Source of the DNA: Alkalimonas delamerensis
Lineage (GTDB): Bacteria; Pseudomonadota; Gammaproteobacteria; Enterobacterales; Alteromonadaceae
Direction of reading: 5' to 3'
Assembly: GCF_030717955.1 (NCBI RefSeq)
Contig: NZ_JAUZVY010000001.1
Coordinates: forward strand, 124,001 to 188,000
Length of the DNA stretch: 64,000 nucleotides
Under the pieces are notes generated by a model. That model searched no databases, had not been told where the DNA came from, and was given only the letters and a program-made list of their open reading frames with translations. Positions 7,330 through 16,593 of this stretch are shown here, in pieces. The translations under genes were made by a program, and so were the position numbers. The stretch's first letter is position 1; each line of letters starts with the position of its first letter.

Positions 7330-9891
7330 TTACAGCCGGATGATACGACTGCGTTGATCGGACAGACTGCGGCCGCGCAACCAGACATCACCATCGTGCT
7401 GCAATGGCTGCTGATACTGCTGCCAGCTTTGTCCCTGATCCAGGCTGTACTCAATGCGAATCGCAGGCCAGGCATGATTGGCTCTGATGTTGCCTTGCTC
7501 TCGGATGGCGCCCGGTGGCGGCATATAATGGCCGGCCCCCGTTTGTGCCAGGCGGGGAAATTCAACGCTAGTCAGTCGTTGCAGAAACTGTTGCCAACTC
7601 AGACGTGCTGGAGCGCTCTGTTTGTTTGGCTCCCACTCGGCCCTGTGCCAGGCGCGCTCGGCCAGCGCTATCAGGCGAGGGTAGATCATCGGTTCCAGCT
7701 GCTCTGCAGTTCGAATGGTCTCTGTCCAGACCTGCCCCTGGATGCCCAGCATATTGTCCGGTTTCTCCAGTTCAGGCAAGGCGCGTCCAAGCAAGGCTTC
7801 TAAGTCGGTGATGGGGGTGCCATCCCGGGTATACTCGGCATTGCTGTATAGGTGATCGGGGCGGTAAAAGAACACTTTTTCGGTGTCGGTGTAGCGAGCC
7901 GCCCAATAATAGCCCCGCTCTTCCGGATGCACATCTTGTGGGTGATCAAAGTACAGGTTGGTGCCAGCTGATTGCACCACCTGATAGCCCTCGTTGGCGA
8001 AGCGGTAAGCTCTGTCACCATAGCCCCATTCCCAAATATTATCCCAGGCATTGACGATGACCTCGCTGTTGTCAAACTGCTCACGGCGAAATGGTCGGGT
8101 GCTGTCGGCCATCAGGCCATCTTCCCAGGCGGCCATTGCCAGGCCTCGCTGATTGGCCAGCTGGGCAACCCGATTAATAAAGTAAGGTTTTAAATCGCCC
8201 ACACCGGCCACGCCATTCAGTGGCTCTGCCATCAGCTGCTGACAAGCGGGCGCCCCTTGCCAGGAGCCCGCGCCGACTTCATCGCCGCCCATATGAAAGA
8301 CCCGCAGGCGCAAACCGGCCTCGCGGTACATCTGTTGCAGCTCGTACATTACCTTATCAATAAAGGCATAGCTGGAGTCCAGGCAGACATTGATGGAGTT
8401 GTCATTGTAGTTTTGCACCGTCAGGTATTCGGAGCGATCATCGGCTTCCGATAGCAGAAAGCGCCGGGCTTCTTCGGGTTGCCCAGTCGCCTGCAAGCGT
8501 TGATAGCGTGCTTCCATTGCTTTAATGGCCGCTCTGGCGTGGCCTGGCATATCGATTTCCGGGATCACTTCAATGTGGTGTTTCTTGGCATGGCGCAGGA
8601 TCTGAATAAAATCCTCCCGGCTGTAGTAACCATTGCCAGTGCCATCGCTGAATGGCCCGGTACCCAGCTGGGTCAGTAAGCACTGCTGCTCGGTCAAATC
8701 AAAGCAGCGGTTGGCCCCGATCTCGGTCAGCTCGGGCAAGCCCGGAATTTCCAGCCGCCATCCCTCATCTTCAGTCAGGTGTAGATGCAGCTTGTTTAAC
8801 TTGTAGCGTCCCATTTGCTCAATTAAGCGCAAGGTCACTTCCAGGCCATGGAAATTACGTGCCATATCGTAGTGCATGCCGCGCCAGGAAAAACGCGGGT
8901 AATCCAGCATGCTGAGCTGCGGCAGCGTCACTTCGGCAGCGCTTTGCACTGGTAACAGTGCTAGCAAGCTTTGAATGCCGTAAAAGACACCGGCCTCATC
9001 GTACCCGGTGATGCGGATCCGTTGCCGCTCTATGCTCAGCTGGTAGCCTTCAGGTTTTAAGTTAGGCAGGCTGCTGTCCAGCTGCAATTCTATCTGCGGG
9101 CTATTGGGGGCGCTGGATAGCGGTTGGCCAAAGTACTGGCTCAGCTGCTCCGTTAAATAGTCGGCTTCCTGCGCCAAAGCGCCTCGGGCTTGCAGCTGCC
9201 AGTGTGGTCCAAAGCTGGTGTGGCCGCGGCGATGCTGCAGTTGTACCGGCTGGGGAATAATGCGCTGCTGCAGCTGACTCGCGTTGAGCGGCGTGCTGCT
9301 TGGGTTATTGCTGTTGTTGGCAAAGCGACGCTCTGGGGTCATGGTCTGAAACTGGTCGCCATCGCCAAAGTTGCGCAGCAGCTGCTCAGGCTCAGTCATT
9401 GGGCGCACAAAATCATGAAAGGTTTCGCTGTCGGTGTTGGCAAAAATGGACGGCGCCAGGCTGCCGGATACCATAAAAGCGCGCGGCATCCAATCGGAGT
9501 AACTGATGATCCAGGGGGCGGAGGTAAAGCGCAGAGCAATGCTGTCACCTGCGGCCAACCCGGCGAATTCCGATGTGGGGCGAATACGGTGTAAGTCGCC
9601 TTGAACGTGCTCAAGTTGCAAGCCTTGACTCTGGGTGGTGTCAATTTTTCGAATGGAATGAAAATACCAGGCCCAGTCCCTTTCGCCGGCTGGCAAGGCA
9701 TGATTGGAGCCATTGTAAACCTCGATGCGGGCGCTAAAGCGGCCAGGCTCAGGCAGCAGGTTGGACTCAACGGCGAAGAACCATTGACTCTGCCCGGTAA
9801 AATCAGCCAGCTGCTGCTGACTCTGAAATGGTCCGGCCAGTGCCAGCCAGCTTAACCCCGCCAGACTGAGTGTCAGTAACTTTTTTATCAT
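7330..9891 (-). CDS. hex: Beta-N-acetylhexosaminidase (chitobiase type, GH20)
   Basis: An 853-residue secreted glycosidase: signal peptide at residues 1-19 (ending LALA), an N-terminal carbohydrate-binding chitobiase domain (about 25-170), a GH20 accessory domain (about 215-335), the catalytic TIM barrel (about 340-780) and a C-terminal chitobiase domain. The catalytic Asp-Glu pair is seen in FHMGGDEVGAG, and SWRGMHYDMARNFH opens the barrel. It should cut terminal GlcNAc from chitobiose and chitooligosaccharides in the periplasm, supplying NagP. It is divergent from nagK. Its promoter (TTGTCA-16 bp-TATAAT) has the -35 inside the NagR-type operator, implying repression without GlcNAc. Confidence 0.95.
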   Translation of the reverse strand: MIKKLLTLSLAGLSWLALAGPFQSQQQLADFTGQSQWFFAVESNLLPEPGRFSARIEVYNGSNHALPAGERDWAWYFHSIRKIDTTQSQGLQLEHVQGDLHRIRPTSEFAGLAAGDSIALRFTSAPWIISYSDWMPRAFMVSGSLAPSIFANTDSETFHDFVRPMTEPEQLLRNFGDGDQFQTMTPERRFANNSNNPSSTPLNASQLQQRIIPQPVQLQHRRGHTSFGPHWQLQARGALAQEADYLTEQLSQYFGQPLSSAPNSPQIELQLDSSLPNLKPEGYQLSIERQRIRITGYDEAGVFYGIQSLLALLPVQSAAEVTLPQLSMLDYPRFSWRGMHYDMARNFHGLEVTLRLIEQMGRYKLNKLHLHLTEDEGWRLEIPGLPELTEIGANRCFDLTEQQCLLTQLGTGPFSDGTGNGYYSREDFIQILRHAKKHHIEVIPEIDMPGHARAAIKAMEARYQRLQATGQPEEARRFLLSEADDRSEYLTVQNYNDNSINVCLDSSYAFIDKVMYELQQMYREAGLRLRVFHMGGDEVGAGSWQGAPACQQLMAEPLNGVAGVGDLKPYFINRVAQLANQRGLAMAAWEDGLMADSTRPFRREQFDNSEVIVNAWDNIWEWGYGDRAYRFANEGYQVVQSAGTNLYFDHPQDVHPEERGYYWAARYTDTEKVFFYRPDHLYSNAEYTRDGTPITDLEALLGRALPELEKPDNMLGIQGQVWTETIRTAEQLEPMIYPRLIALAERAWHRAEWEPNKQSAPARLSWQQFLQRLTSVEFPRLAQTGAGHYMPPPGAIREQGNIRANHAWPAIRIEYSLDQGQSWQQYQQPLQHDGDVWLRGRSLSDQRSRIIRL

Positions 9892-9983
9892 CGGTTTATC
9901 TCCGTATTTTCATAAGCTTACACCATACTGCCCGAAAAAATAAGCTCAAATAATCATCATGGGTCTTGTCATTTCACAGATTT

Positions 9984-10011
9984 ATTATATGCTGTTTGGT
10001 AAAAATGACAA
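9984..10011 (-). promoter_or_regulatory. hexosaminidase promoter
   Basis: On the minus strand TTGTCA (plus 10006-10011) and a consensus TATAAT (plus 9984-9989) are 16 bp apart. The -35 is the right arm of the operator. Confidence 0.75.
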
Positions 10012-10019
10012 CGCTGTCA
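10006..10019 (+). promoter_or_regulatory. NagR-type operator between hexosaminidase and nagK
   Basis: TGACAACGCTGTCA lies in the divergent intergenic region and can control both directions. A further half-site (GACAGCGTT, 10044-10052) lies closer to nagK. A plus-strand promoter for nagK is not obvious. Confidence 0.85.
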
Positions 10020-10080
10020 ATCGGGTTTTTTGTCTAGTTTATCGACAGCGTTAAGCCACAGCTTGCATCGAGGTAGGGGA

Positions 10081-10986
10081 ATGATCACATCAGCAGAGTC
10101 GCAACCGCTGTATCTGGGGATCGATGGTGGCGGCACTAAGTGTCGCGCTATTCTGGTCGATCAGCAGATGACGGTCTTGGGGGAGGGCATTGCCGGGCCG
10201 GGGAATCCGTTGCGCGGTATGGAAATTGCCACCGCCTCCATTATGGATGCGACCCGTCAGGCGCTGCTGTGTGCTGGCTTGCCGGAGCGCAGTATGGCCG
10301 ATTTGACCGTCGGTGCTGGTTTGGCTGGGGTCAATGTGCCGCAGTACCATGCACTATTCCGTGACTGGGAGCATCCCTTTGCGGCATTTCATCTGACCAG
10401 CGATTTGCACATCGCTTGCATGGGGGCGCATCATGGCCAGGACGGTGCGGTGATTATTATCGGGACCGGCTCTTGCGGTCTGGCGCAGTCAGGGCAACAG
10501 ATGCTGGAAATCGGCGGCCATGGCTTTCCTTACGGCGACAGTGGCAGTGGTGCCTGGTTTGGTTTGCAGCTGGTGCATCATGTTTTGTTAAGTCTGGATG
10601 GGTTGAGCGTTCCGACCAGCCTGAGCCAGGCGCTTTTAAAAGCCAGCCACTGCCATGATCAACTGGCGCTGGTGCAGCACTTTATGCATGCCAGCCCAAC
10701 CCTGTATGCCCAGTATGCCCCTCTGGTGTTTGATTGTGCCGAGCAAGGCGATGCTTGTGCCCAGCGCATTGTGCAGCAGGGAGCGGCTCATATTAATGGC
10801 ATTGCCCATCGCTTGCTGAGCATTCAACCACCGAAATTGGCGTTGATTGGTGGCCTGGCATATAAGCTGGAACCCTATCTGGATGCCGCTGTGCGTAAGT
10901 GCCTAGTGACCGCGGATGCCAGTCCGGAGTGGGGAGCAATATGGTATGCTCAAAAGCTGGCACAGCAGCAGGAGAAAACCGCGTGA
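10081..10986 (+). CDS. nagK: N-acetylglucosamine kinase (BadF/BadG-type)
   Basis: A 301-residue ASKHA-fold kinase. The phosphate-binding loop LGIDGGGTKCRA is at about residue 10, a second ATP motif GTGSCG at about 130, and GGHGFPYGDSGSGAWFG at about 145. It converts cytosolic GlcNAc to GlcNAc-6-P, needed because NagP imports the free sugar rather than phosphorylating it as a PTS would. I chose the ATG at 10081, preceded by GAGGTAGGGGA, over a TTG 51 bp upstream. The gene opens the operon nagK-nagA-nagP-nagX, and its stop overlaps the nagA start by four bases. This kinase type matches that of chitin-using Alteromonadales. Confidence 0.92.
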   Translation: MITSAESQPLYLGIDGGGTKCRAILVDQQMTVLGEGIAGPGNPLRGMEIATASIMDATRQALLCAGLPERSMADLTVGAGLAGVNVPQYHALFRDWEHPFAAFHLTSDLHIACMGAHHGQDGAVIIIGTGSCGLAQSGQQMLEIGGHGFPYGDSGSGAWFGLQLVHHVLLSLDGLSVPTSLSQALLKASHCHDQLALVQHFMHASPTLYAQYAPLVFDCAEQGDACAQRIVQQGAAHINGIAHRLLSIQPPKLALIGGLAYKLEPYLDAAVRKCLVTADASPEWGAIWYAQKLAQQQEKTA

Positions 10987-12119
10987 GCAGCACAGCAGAA
11001 CTTCGGGTCGCACAACTCTTTGATGGCGAGCAGTGGCATCGCAATGCAGCGGTCCAGCTGGAGCAGGGGCGTATTCACAGCATCACGCCTTGCGATCCCG
11101 GCACGGTGGACTCCGGCACCCTGGTTCCTGGCTTTATTGATGTGCAGGTGAATGGCGGGGGCGGCGCTTTGTTGAACACGGCGCCCACTTTAAGCAGCTT
11201 GAGCACCATCTTTAATGCCCACACTCAGTTTGGTACCACAGCCATGCTGCCGACCGTTATTACCGATAACCTCGACACCATGCAGCAGGCCGCTGACGCC
11301 GTTGCTGCCGCTCTCAAAGAGCAGTTGCCAGGCATAGTCGGCATTCATTTTGAAGGGCCGCATTTGTCGGTGCCGAAAAAGGGAGTGCACCCGGCGCACC
11401 ACATCCGTCCTTTATCTGCCGATGAGCTGGCGCTGTATCAACGTCAGGACATAGGTATTCGCATGGTCACTGTTGCGCCGGAAACCATAGCACCTGAGCA
11501 AATCCGGCAGTTGGCTGATGCCGGTGTCATTGTATTTTTAGGCCACTCCAATGCGGATGCCGCCACTGTGCAGGCGGCGCTTGCAGCTGGAGCTACTGGC
11601 TTTACCCACTTGTACAATGCCATGTCGCCTTTGACCTCGCGCGAGCCAGGCATGGTGGGCGTGGCGCTGGCTGATCGCAGTAGCTGGTGCGGCATCATTC
11701 TGGATGGCTACCACATGGATCCTGTCGCTGCACAGGTTGCCTTAGCTGCCAAGCCGAAGGGCAAGCTGCTGTTGGTGACGGATGCGATGTCACCGGTCGG
11801 CACCACCGACACCGAGTTTGCTTTTTTCGAAGGCAAAGTCATGCGGCAGGGCAACAAATTGACCAATGAAGCCGGCTCCCTGGCGGGCTCGGTGTTGGAT
11901 ATGGCGGCTGCGGTGCGCTACGCCGTCCAGGTGCTGCAGCTTGAACTGGGCGAAGCGCTGCGCATGGCATCGCTTTACCCGGCTCAGGCCATTGGCTGTG
12001 CCGATAAGCGGGGCAAGCTGTTGCCAGGCTTTTGGGCCGATATGGTGCTGCTGGATGACCAGTTGAACTGCCAGCAAAGCTGGTGGCAAGGGCAGCCGCA
12101 GCTGAGTGTTTCAGCGTAA
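10983..12119 (+). CDS. nagA: N-acetylglucosamine-6-phosphate deacetylase
   Basis: A 378-residue amidohydrolase that converts GlcNAc-6-P to GlcN-6-P and acetate. Visible motifs are PGFIDVQVNG (near residue 45), the metal-binding Glu in GIHFEGPHLS (about 120), histidines in GHSNA (about 185) and THLYNAM (about 205), and the catalytic Asp in LVTDAMSPVG (about 262). The start is GTG at 10983, which forms a GTGA overlap with the nagK stop, so translation is probably coupled. Length is normal for the family (about 380). It lies 70 bp ahead of nagP with no terminator between. Confidence 0.94.
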   Translation: MSSTAELRVAQLFDGEQWHRNAAVQLEQGRIHSITPCDPGTVDSGTLVPGFIDVQVNGGGGALLNTAPTLSSLSTIFNAHTQFGTTAMLPTVITDNLDTMQQAADAVAAALKEQLPGIVGIHFEGPHLSVPKKGVHPAHHIRPLSADELALYQRQDIGIRMVTVAPETIAPEQIRQLADAGVIVFLGHSNADAATVQAALAAGATGFTHLYNAMSPLTSREPGMVGVALADRSSWCGIILDGYHMDPVAAQVALAAKPKGKLLLVTDAMSPVGTTDTEFAFFEGKVMRQGNKLTNEAGSLAGSVLDMAAAVRYAVQVLQLELGEALRMASLYPAQAIGCADKRGKLLPGFWADMVLLDDQLNCQQSWWQGQPQLSVSA

Positions 12120-12189
12120 AAAATTGGCGCCTCGGCGCTGTAACTAGATCCGGCTGTAGCCGGGCATTCAGTTCAACAAGGGGTACTTT

Positions 12190-13494
12190 ATGGAAGCTGC
12201 AGTCAGACAAGCCAACCGGCGGACGCAAGTGATGCCGATGGTGATCGTCGCAATTTTGTTTTTCGTGCTGGGTTTTGCCACCTGGCTCAATGGTTCTTTA
12301 ATGCCGTATCTGACGCAGATGCTGCAACTGACACCTTTGCAAGCCTCGCTGATCTTGTTTTCCTTTTACATCGCCGTGACCTTTACCGCCATTCCATCGG
12401 CCTGGTTGATTCGGAAAGTAGGTTACAAAAATGGCATGGCGCTGGGGATTGGCGTGATGATGCTGGCGGGTTTGTTGTACATTCCAGCAGCGAAAACCCA
12501 GATCTTTGCGGTGTTTCTGTTTGCCCAATTGGTGATTGGTGCCGGCCAGACTCTGCTGCAAACCGCGGTCAATCCTTACGTGGTACGGCTTGGCCCGGAA
12601 GAAACGGCCGCAGTGCGGGTCAGCATTATGGGCATTTTGAACAAAGGGGCCGGTGTGGTGGCACCTTTGGTATTTACTGCCCTGGTGATTGGTAGCTTGA
12701 GTGCACCTACCGGAACCGAGTTGACACAAACGCAAATCGACACCATGGCCGATCGCATGGTGTTGCCGTATCTGGGGCTGGCGGTCTTTCTTGGTTTGCT
12801 GGCACTGGCGGTGCGCTTTTCACCCTTGCCGGAACTGGAAGAAGAGCAGGCGGATGCGACCAGTGCCGACCAAAGCCAACTGAAAGCGGTGTTGGCCAAA
12901 CCGGCATTGGTGCTGGGTGTGGTGGCACTCTTTGTCTACGTGGCGGTGGAAGTCATTGCCGGCGATACCATTGGCATGTATGCCTTGTCGCTTGGTGTCG
13001 AACGTTACAGCGTGATGACCTCCTACACCATGGTCTGTATGGTGGTGGGCTACTGTTTGGGTATTGCGCTGATCCCGCGGGTGTTGTCCCAGCAAAATGC
13101 GCTGGCGATTTCGGCGGTGCTTGGGGTGGTGCTGACCCTGGCGGTGGTCTTTGGCAATAACGAGTCCTACGCCATTGCCAATGCAGTGCTGGTTCCTTTT
13201 GGTGGTGTGGCCTTGCCAGACACTCTGATGTTTATTGCACTGCTGGGCCTTGCCAATGCCATTGTCTGGCCGGCGGTTTGGCCTCTGGCGTTGTCTGGCC
13301 TGGGCCATCTGACCAGCATCGGCTCTGCTTTGCTTATTATGGGCATTGCCGGTGGCGCTTTCGGTCCGCTGTTCTGGGGTCTCTTTAGCGGAACAGGTTT
13401 AGGCCAACAGGGCGCTTACTTTGTCATGCTGCCGTGCTACGCCTTTATTTTGTTCTATGCCGTTAAAGGTCATAAGATGAAAAGCTGGAAATAG
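12190..13494 (+). CDS. nagP: N-acetylglucosamine permease, MFS FucP-type
   Basis: A 434-residue, roughly 12-helix major facilitator protein. It shares FucP/glucose-galactose permease signatures, such as FVLGFATWLNGSLMPYL in helix 1, GAGQTLLQTAVNPYV in the fourth-helix region and FGPLFWG near the end. NagP proteins of Shewanella and Xanthomonas import GlcNAc by proton symport; specificity here is inferred from its place between nagA and nagX. The ATG at 12190 has AAGGGG upstream. It replaces the PTS uptake found in enteric bacteria, which fits the separate kinase nagK. Confidence 0.9.
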   Translation: MEAAVRQANRRTQVMPMVIVAILFFVLGFATWLNGSLMPYLTQMLQLTPLQASLILFSFYIAVTFTAIPSAWLIRKVGYKNGMALGIGVMMLAGLLYIPAAKTQIFAVFLFAQLVIGAGQTLLQTAVNPYVVRLGPEETAAVRVSIMGILNKGAGVVAPLVFTALVIGSLSAPTGTELTQTQIDTMADRMVLPYLGLAVFLGLLALAVRFSPLPELEEEQADATSADQSQLKAVLAKPALVLGVVALFVYVAVEVIAGDTIGMYALSLGVERYSVMTSYTMVCMVVGYCLGIALIPRVLSQQNALAISAVLGVVLTLAVVFGNNESYAIANAVLVPFGGVALPDTLMFIALLGLANAIVWPAVWPLALSGLGHLTSIGSALLIMGIAGGAFGPLFWGLFSGTGLGQQGAYFVMLPCYAFILFYAVKGHKMKSWK

Positions 13495-13495
13495 C

Positions 13496-14614
13496 ATGAA
13501 CACCCCTGTGGTACCCCGCCCGGATACGACATCCGGGCGTTTTATCGCTTTGGATGCGTTGCGTGGCCTGGCCATTGCCCTGATGATTCTGGTCAATACG
13601 CCCGGCTCCTGGAGCCATGTCTACGCTCCTTTGTTGCATGCGCCATGGCACGGCTTTACCTTTGCCGATCTTGTTTTCCCGATGTTCTTATTTGCGGTAG
13701 GGGCTGCGATGGCCTTTTCCATGGCCAAAGCCACCCCAACCGCGGCTGTCTTTGGTAAAATAGCCAAACGCACCTTATTGCTGTTTGGCTGCGGCTTATT
13801 TCTGCATTGGTTTCCTTTTTCTCAAAGCCTGACGGAGCTGCGGATTCCTGGCGTGCTGCAACGCATCGCGCTTTGTTATGGCCTGGCCGCATTGTTGCTG
13901 CTTTATCTGAAACCGCGCCCTCTGTTGTGGGTGGCGGTGTTGCTGCCACTGTTGTATTGGGGGCTGCTGTGGCAGTTCTCACTCCAGCACCCCTATGAAC
14001 TAAGTGGCAATGCGGTGCAGCGTTTCGACCTCTGGTTGCTGGGCAGCGCTCATCTGTATCAAGGCTTTGGCGCTGCTTTTGACCCGGAAGGGCTGCTCAG
14101 TACCTTGCCTGCCGTAAGCTCGGTCTTGGTGGGGTATCTGGTGGCGACGGCACTGCGGCAAATGGACAAAGCCAGCAGTGTGCTCTGGTTGCTGCGGTGG
14201 GGCCTGGCACTATGCCTGTTTGGGCTCTTCTGGCACTTGCTGTGGCCTATCAATAAGCCGCTCTGGTCGGGCAGTTACGTCGTATTTTCCAGTGGCTTAA
14301 TCTTGTTGTTGCTGGCTGCCATGGTCTGGTGGATGGATGTCCGGCAGCGGCAAACGCTGCAGCCGCTGGTGGTGTACGGCAGCAATCCGCTGTTTATTTA
14401 CATGTTGTCCTGGCTCTGGGCCAGCGCGGCCAGTCAGTTGATACGTTTTAGCTATGGCGGCCAGACCATCAGCCTCTATCAGTTTGGTTTTGATAGCCTG
14501 AATGTACTGCTACCAGCCAAGCTGGCCTCGCTGGTTTTTGCCCTGCTGCATGTGCTGCTGTTCTGGGGGCTGTCGTACTGGCTGTATCAGCGGCGGATTT
14601 TTATCAAGCTTTAA
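13496..14614 (+). CDS. nagX: NagX-like inner-membrane protein (DUF5009/heparan-acetyltransferase-like)
   Basis: A 372-residue protein with about ten hydrophobic helices and the family start RFIALDALRGLAIALMILVN, then HGFTFADLVFPMFLF. The family is distantly related to human HGSNAT, which acetylates glucosamine residues across a membrane. In chitin-using bacteria NagX always travels with NagP and has been proposed to assist uptake or acetylation of the sugar, but its reaction is not proven. It starts one base after the nagP stop, so it is certainly co-transcribed. No terminator is visible downstream. Confidence 0.85.
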   Translation: MNTPVVPRPDTTSGRFIALDALRGLAIALMILVNTPGSWSHVYAPLLHAPWHGFTFADLVFPMFLFAVGAAMAFSMAKATPTAAVFGKIAKRTLLLFGCGLFLHWFPFSQSLTELRIPGVLQRIALCYGLAALLLLYLKPRPLLWVAVLLPLLYWGLLWQFSLQHPYELSGNAVQRFDLWLLGSAHLYQGFGAAFDPEGLLSTLPAVSSVLVGYLVATALRQMDKASSVLWLLRWGLALCLFGLFWHLLWPINKPLWSGSYVVFSSGLILLLLAAMVWWMDVRQRQTLQPLVVYGSNPLFIYMLSWLWASAASQLIRFSYGGQTISLYQFGFDSLNVLLPAKLASLVFALLHVLLFWGLSYWLYQRRIFIKL

Positions 14615-14735
14615 GCGGTCGAAATCCGGCATGAACAGCCAGCCAATGATAGGGCTTCGGCACTATGTCTGCTAAAATCCCGGTTTGCCAGCCATCGTGG
14701 TGATGCTGCTGGCCCACCTAAGACTGGGATCTATT

Positions 14736-15209
14736 TTGACCAACAACGATATTTTACGCCGTATTCGCTATGTATTTGATTTAAAAAACAGCGCTCTTAT
14801 TGAGGTGTTTGCCTTGGCCGAAGTCCCTGTTCATCAGCAGCAAGTGACAGCCTGGCTGAAAAAAGAGGACGAGCCAGGTTTTGTGGCGCTGGCAGATAGC
14901 GAACTGGCTGCCTTTTTAAATGGCTTTATTGCCTTAAAGCGCGGCAAGCGCGAGGGCGAGCAGCCGAAAGTGGAAAGCAAACTCACCAACAATATGGTGT
15001 TTCAAAAGCTGCGTATCGCATTAAACCTGCAGGCGGAGGATATTCTGGCGATTATGCAGCTGGTGGACTTTCGGCTTAGCAAGCATGAACTCAGCGCCTT
15101 TTTCCGCAAGCCAGATCACAAGAACTATCGCGAGTGCCACAATCAGATTTTGCGTAACTTTTTGATGGGGCTGCAGCGGCAATTACGGCCTGATGAGGCT
15201 GCTGAATAA
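14736..15209 (+). CDS. yehS: DUF1456 family protein (YehS-like)
   Basis: A 157-residue soluble protein made of two repeats of the DUF1456 fold. Each repeat begins TNN(D/M) and contains LRR-type and FFRKPDHKNY or LKKEDEPGF blocks, one near residue 2 and the other near residue 88. Function is unknown. The start is set at TTG 14736 because homologues begin M-T-N-N-D and GGGA lies six bases upstream; longer in-frame starts at 14685 and 14703 lack both. It ends directly against coaD on the opposite strand, without a terminator between. It is probably not part of the nag operon, though nothing prevents read-through. Confidence 0.8.
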   Translation: MTNNDILRRIRYVFDLKNSALIEVFALAEVPVHQQQVTAWLKKEDEPGFVALADSELAAFLNGFIALKRGKREGEQPKVESKLTNNMVFQKLRIALNLQAEDILAIMQLVDFRLSKHELSAFFRKPDHKNYRECHNQILRNFLMGLQRQLRPDEAAE

Positions 15210-15692
15210 CTACTGGCCAAACTTCGTCTTTAAGGCTTTTTCCACCTCGGGTGAAACAAAGCCGCTGACATCGCCGCCGTGGCGGCAGACTTCTTTGACC
15301 AGAGTGGAGGAAATAAAGGTATTTTTCTCCGAAGGCGTCATAAAAATACTGTCGAGTTTCGGGTTTAACGTGCGGTTCATGCTGGCCAGCTGAAACTCGT
15401 ACTCGAAGTCGGCCACAGCCCGCACCCCCCGGATCAGCACCTGAGCATCCTGCTCGCGGGCCAGATCGGCCAGCAAACCGGAAAAACCAATCACCCTGAC
15501 ATTGCTGTGGCCGGCAAACAGCTCCCGTGCCAGCTCGACCCGCTCGCCCAGGGTAAACAATGGCTTTTTACTTGGGTTGGCTGCCACTGCCACCAGTACG
15601 GTGCTAAACAGCCGGGCAGCACGCAACACCAGATCGGCATGGCCATTGGTCAGCGGGTCGAAGGTTCCGGGGTAAATGGCGGTAATATTCAT
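15210..15692 (-). CDS. coaD: Phosphopantetheine adenylyltransferase
   Basis: A 160-residue nucleotidyltransferase of the last-but-one step of CoA synthesis: 4'-phosphopantetheine plus ATP gives dephospho-CoA. Motifs are AIYPGTFDPLTNGH (residues 4-17, with the T/HxGH-type adenylate site), RGVRAVADFEYEFQ (about 87-101) and the SSTLVKEV signature (about 126-133). The ATG at 15692 gives the usual N-terminus M-N-I-T-A-I-Y-P-G; a GTG six codons upstream (15710) is possible. It is convergent and contiguous with the yehS-like gene, stop codon to stop codon. Confidence 0.94.
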   Translation of the reverse strand: MNITAIYPGTFDPLTNGHADLVLRAARLFSTVLVAVAANPSKKPLFTLGERVELARELFAGHSNVRVIGFSGLLADLAREQDAQVLIRGVRAVADFEYEFQLASMNRTLNPKLDSIFMTPSEKNTFISSTLVKEVCRHGGDVSGFVSPEVEKALKTKFGQ

Positions 15693-15801
15693 CGGCAGGC
15701 AGGTATCCACAGGTCTGAAAATAGCGACTAGAGTTTTTAGTCAGTTTAGCGTTACTATACAAAGAAACCAGTCCAAATAAAAACAACAAAGTCAGGCCGG
15801 G

Positions 15802-16470
15802 ATGGAAAAGAAACTTCGCACCAAAGACAAAATTGTGCAGGCCAGCATCGAGCTGTTTAATGCGCAGGGTGAGCGCCAAATCACCACCAACCACATTGCT
15901 GCCCATCTGGGCATCAGTCCGGGCAACCTGTATTACCACTTCCGCAATAAAGAAGACATCCTGCGTCATATTTTCAAAGAATACAGCCGGCTGCTGGAAA
16001 GTCGTATTCAGCCGCCGGGGCACCATGCCGAAGCGCTGGATGCACTGGCCAATTACCTGGATGTGGTGTTTGAGCTGATGTGGCGTTTCCATTTTTTTTA
16101 CGCCAATCTGCCGGATATTCTGGCGCGGGACCCGGTGCTGCACCAGGAGTACCAAGCAGTGCAGGAGCAGGTGCTGGCCCGGGTGGTGAAGGTGTTGGAT
16201 GCCTTGCGTCTTGCCGGCATTATTGAGATGCCACCCGAAGAGACGGCCGAGTTCGCTCATACCGTCAAATTGGTGGTGACCTTCTGGATCAGCTATCTGA
16301 AAACCCAGGCACCCGAGCAACGTATCGACAAAGCCAGTGTCTACCAGGGGGTGCTGAAAGTCTTGCTGCTGTTCAAGCCTTACGCCAGTACGCTGGCCAT
16401 GCCCCGTATCCTGCAACTGCAGCGCCATTATCAGCAGCTGGCACAGCAGGCCAGCCGTATCAGCGTATAA
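15802..16470 (+). CDS. TetR/AcrR family transcriptional regulator
   Basis: A 222-residue regulator. Residues 6-52 form a TetR DNA-binding domain (KDKIVQASIELFNAQGERQ, then HLGISPGNLYYHFRNKEDI). The C-terminal part is helical, resembling the TetR group with a 'bacterial transcriptional repressor C-terminal' domain. It starts 109 bp from coaD, divergently, and ends 123 bp before kbl in the same direction. The ligand is unknown. Control of kbl-tdh or of itself is possible from position only. Confidence 0.85.
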   Translation: MEKKLRTKDKIVQASIELFNAQGERQITTNHIAAHLGISPGNLYYHFRNKEDILRHIFKEYSRLLESRIQPPGHHAEALDALANYLDVVFELMWRFHFFYANLPDILARDPVLHQEYQAVQEQVLARVVKVLDALRLAGIIEMPPEETAEFAHTVKLVVTFWISYLKTQAPEQRIDKASVYQGVLKVLLLFKPYASTLAMPRILQLQRHYQQLAQQASRISV

Positions 16471-16593
16471 GCAACTTTACAGGGCGGCATTTTGCCAACA
16501 GGTCTGCTGTGAAAAACACTGCAGAACGGCGACCAAGTCAGTACAATATGCAGTATTGATGACTATTCATGCCGTTTTTTTCAGGAGTGTTTT

